A stretch of DNA of 64,000 nt from Bosea sp. 685. GTDB taxonomy: Bacteria; Pseudomonadota; Alphaproteobacteria; Rhizobiales; Beijerinckiaceae. This document shows positions 61,608 through 64,000 of this stretch, in pieces (position 1 is the stretch's first letter; every line of letters starts with the position of its first letter). Below the pieces are notes generated by a model that was given only the letters and a program-made list of their open reading frames with translations, did no database searches and was not told the origin of the DNA. A program made the position numbers and the translations under genes. The stretch covers positions 5,208,001 to 5,272,000 of the forward strand of contig NZ_CP134779.1 in assembly GCF_031884435.1 (NCBI RefSeq), in the 5' to 3' direction.

Positions 61608-63266
61608 TCACGAGGCCCAGTACCAGGACCGCATGTTCCAGCAATTCGACGAGCAGTTGATGTTGGCGGCGAAGCCCTGCAGGCCGTCCTTGAGCCCCTC
61701 GGCCATTACGGTCTGGTAGATCGGCAGCAAAGCGAGATCGTCGCGGATGATCTGCTGGATGCGGCCATAGGTGGCCTTGCGCGCCGCCTGGTCGAACTGC
61801 GTCGCGCCCTGCGCCAGGAGCGTGTCGACCTCGGCGTTCTGGTATTGGCAGGTGTTGAGGCCGCTGCCGCCCTTGGCGGGAATGGCCGTGCTGCTGAAGC
61901 GCGGCGTCACGTCGGGGTCGCTGCCCTGCATGAAGTTCGAGCCGACCATCACCGACTGGAATTTCGACTTCTGCCAGAACTCGCCCCAGATCACCGCGGC
62001 GGGCATGTTGCTGATGCGCATGGCCGCGCCGACGGCCTGCCAATCCTGCGCCAGCAATTGCTGGGACTGTTCGCGACCGGGATTGCCGACGGTCGTGGAA
62101 TTGGTGAATTCGAGCCTGACCCCGCTTTTGGCGCGAATGCCGTCCGAGCCGCGCGCCCAGCCCGCCGCGTCGAGCAACGCATTCGCCTTGGCGGGATCGT
62201 AGCGATGGGCCGGCAGATTATCGGCATAGGCCCAGGATTGCTGCGGCAGGAAGGATTCCGTCGGCACCGGCAGGCCGTAATAGAGCGCGTCGATGCGCGC
62301 CTGCTTGTTCATCGCGAGATAGAGCGCCTCGCGCACCGCCTTCTCGGTGAAGGGGCCGTATTCGAGATTGAGCGCGATATGCTCGACGAAAGCTGTCGGC
62401 GAGAGCGAGACCTTGCGGCCGCGCAGGCCCTGCGCCTCCCTCACGAAATGCGCCGAGATGCCGGACAGCCCGAGATAATCGACCTGCCCGGTGCGGAACT
62501 GCGTGTAGAGCATCGTCAGATCTGGGATGTATTTGAAGACGACGCGTTCGAGATGGGGCCCCTGCCCGTGATAGGCGGGGTTGGCCTGCAGCAGGATATG
62601 GTCGCCCGCCACCCGCTCGCCCCAGCGGAAGGCGCCGGTGCCGACAGGCGCGCTGTTGAAGGGCGCGGTGTTGGGATCGCTCGCCTTCTCCAGGATGTGC
62701 CTGGGCACGATGAAGGTCAGCGCGAGGATCGAGAGATAGGGCGAATAGGCGCTTTCCATGCGCCAATGGATCTCGTCGGGCGCGACCACGCGGATATCCC
62801 GGACGAGGCCGTGGCCGACGCGATTGCGGACCCGGAAGCCGGGATTGTTGATCAGATCGAGCGTGTATTTGACGTCCTCGGCCGTAAACGGCGTGCCGTC
62901 ATGCCATTTCGCGTCGCTGCGCAGCTTGACCTTCCAGACCAGCCCATCGGCAGAGAGGCCGCCATTCTCAAGCGAGGGCACCTCGCGGGCGAGATCGGCG
63001 ACCAGCTTGCCCTGGGGATCGATGTACCAGAGCGGGCTGAAGAGCTGCCACCAGACGCCCTGATCGACCTCGCTGCCGGGCATCAGCGGGTTGAAGACGG
63101 TCGGTTCCTGCGAGATGCCGGCGACGACCTGGCCGCGCGGGCTGGCAGGCGGACGCACCTGGGCGAAACCCGATGTGGCGCGTCCGAGCCCGAGTGCCGC
63201 TCCCGCACCGAGCGCGATCAATCCCCGCCGCGTCGGGCTTGCGAAGTCCGAATTCCTGCTGGCCAT
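61608..63266 (-). CDS. Peptide-type ABC transporter substrate-binding protein, Tat-exported (second set)
   Basis: Binding protein of 552 residues of family SBP_bac_5. It has a twin-arginine signal (SPTRRGLIALGAGAALGLG, about residues 11-29) cleaved near GFAQ. The hallmark KLRSDAKWHDGTPFTAEDVKYTL lies near residues 111-133 and VGTGAFRWGE near 207-216. Export by Tat suggests that it folds in the cytosol first. It is the first gene after the FAD oxidoreductase (59-base gap) and leads the dppB-dppC pair. Confidence 0.92.
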   Translation of the reverse strand: MASRNSDFASPTRRGLIALGAGAALGLGRATSGFAQVRPPASPRGQVVAGISQEPTVFNPLMPGSEVDQGVWWQLFSPLWYIDPQGKLVADLAREVPSLENGGLSADGLVWKVKLRSDAKWHDGTPFTAEDVKYTLDLINNPGFRVRNRVGHGLVRDIRVVAPDEIHWRMESAYSPYLSILALTFIVPRHILEKASDPNTAPFNSAPVGTGAFRWGERVAGDHILLQANPAYHGQGPHLERVVFKYIPDLTMLYTQFRTGQVDYLGLSGISAHFVREAQGLRGRKVSLSPTAFVEHIALNLEYGPFTEKAVREALYLAMNKQARIDALYYGLPVPTESFLPQQSWAYADNLPAHRYDPAKANALLDAAGWARGSDGIRAKSGVRLEFTNSTTVGNPGREQSQQLLAQDWQAVGAAMRISNMPAAVIWGEFWQKSKFQSVMVGSNFMQGSDPDVTPRFSSTAIPAKGGSGLNTCQYQNAEVDTLLAQGATQFDQAARKATYGRIQQIIRDDLALLPIYQTVMAEGLKDGLQGFAANINCSSNCWNMRSWYWAS

Positions 63267-63325
63267 GGTCTTTGTCCCCTGGTGTTGAACGGGCTGTATT
63301 CAGCCTCGATAGTGATGGGCGGCGC

Positions 63326-64000
63326 TCAGGCAGCTGGGCGCAGCGTCTCCCGCTGCGGCGACAGATCGGCGCTGGACACACCAAGCGCGCGCAGCCCCTC
63401 CGGCAAATCCCGATCGAACATGATCGCCGTGATCGCCTGGCCCATGGCCGGCGAGGTCAGGATGCCGCAGCCGCCCTGCCCGGCGAGCCAGAAGAAGCCC
63501 TCGGTATCGGCAGCCCGCGCGCCCGCGACGGGGTTCTTGTCGGCGACGAAATTGCGCAGGCCGGCCCATTGGCTGAGCGGACGCCCGACCCTGAAGCTGG
63601 TGTCCTCTTCGATATTGTAGATCGCCTGCGCGACGTCGATATCCTTGGGATGGACATCGCCCGGCTCGGTCGCGACCGCATCGGCGAGGCTGCCCATCAG
63701 GCAGCCGGTCTCGGGCTTCACATACCAGCGGTAGTCGACATTGCTGACATGGGGCCATGCGGCCGTGCCAAGACCTGCGGGCGAAGCGAAGGTGAAGGCG
63801 GTGCGGCGATGCGGGACGACGCCGAGCGGCGCCACCCCGGCGAGCAGCGCGACCTGATCGACCCAGGCGCCCGCCGCATTGAGCAGGCGCGGCGCGCGCA
63901 GCTGTTGGCCGTCGAGCGAGACCAGCCATTGGCCGCCCTTACGCTCGATCGCGGCGATGTTGGCGCCGGCGAGCAATTGCGCGCCCCTGGCCTTGGCGCC
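63326..64000 (-). CDS. FAD-dependent oxidoreductase, DadA/glycine oxidase-like, 5' end beyond the window
   Basis: C-terminal part (about 225 residues) of a D-amino-acid-dehydrogenase-like DAO-family flavoenzyme. Seen: LNAAGAWVDQVA, FTFASPAGL, YVKPETGCLMGS and the C-terminal FAD-contact motif FFWLAGQGGCGILTSPAMGQ. The frame is open to the right-hand window edge, so the start and the N-terminal GxGxxG motif are missing. It stands upstream of the second transport set and may oxidise the imported amine or D-amino acid. Confidence 0.87.
   Translation of the reverse strand, partial: GAKARGAQLLAGANIAAIERKGGQWLVSLDGQQLRAPRLLNAAGAWVDQVALLAGVAPLGVVPHRRTAFTFASPAGLGTAAWPHVSNVDYRWYVKPETGCLMGSLADAVATEPGDVHPKDIDVAQAIYNIEEDTSFRVGRPLSQWAGLRNFVADKNPVAGARAADTEGFFWLAGQGGCGILTSPAMGQAITAIMFDRDLPEGLRALGVSSADLSPQRETLRPAA

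Overview
The window is 64 kb of high-GC DNA from an alphaproteobacterium, most likely of the order Hyphomicrobiales and close to Bosea. This is inferred from three things: the aerobic (Pseudomonas denitrificans-type) cobalamin gene set with cobE, cobG, cobW and cbtAB; DUF1488, DUF1636 and Atu4866-type small proteins; and the dispersed palindromes that fill the gaps between genes. It looks chromosomal. No rRNA, tRNA, CRISPR array, prophage or transposase was seen.

Left part (1-5.8 kb): the end of a small membrane protein gene, a 1274-residue autotransporter, and a D-2-hydroxyacid dehydrogenase.

Cobalamin region (5.8-24.7 kb): cobC on the minus strand diverges from cobD. A vapBC toxin-antitoxin pair follows, then the minus-strand pair cobP-cobO. 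A well-formed cobalamin riboswitch (about 9829-9981) precedes a long plus-strand series: cbtB, cbtA, a DUF1636 gene, cobW, cobN, cobG, cobH, cobI, cobJ, then cobK on the opposite strand, then cobL, cobE, cobM, cobB and bluB. Most junctions are 4-base stop/start overlaps. Together these genes cover cobalt supply, corrin ring methylation and contraction, a,c-amidation, cobalt insertion, adenosylation, aminopropanol arm attachment, cobinamide activation and the lower-ligand base. Genes for SUMT (cobA), CobF, CobQ, CobS, CobT, CobV and the base phosphoribosyltransferase are not in the window. CobN carries two in-frame insertions of palindromic intergenic repeats.

Central metabolic part (24.8-47.1 kb): a 3-oxoacid CoA-transferase (scoAB); an isoquinoline 1-oxidoreductase-like molybdenum hydroxylase with its own diheme cytochrome and a divergent TetR regulator over a 49-bp palindrome; a complete branched-chain-amino-acid-type ABC transporter (livGFKHM); an exported beta-propeller plus cytochrome c pair; several single genes (isochorismatase-like hydrolase, VOC protein, alpha/beta hydrolase, DHA2 efflux pump, DUF1269, dapD, 8-oxoguanine deaminase); and small conserved proteins.

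Right part (47.1-64 kb): a hydantoin/cyclic-amide utilisation region. It has a MarR regulator, hydantoinase, hydantoin racemase, a peptide-type ABC transporter without ATPase genes, a LysR regulator and an N-carbamoyl-L-amino-acid hydrolase. A second set follows: serine hydrolase, GcvA-like LysR, a second peptide-type ABC transporter again without ATPases, and a DadA-like FAD oxidoreductase cut by the window edge.

At least four families of palindromic repeats recur through the window. One family (core with GAGCGAAGTGG and a CCGGTTCGCGTGAAG segment) abuts the 3' ends of genes so precisely that its terminal TAG is the stop codon of four genes.
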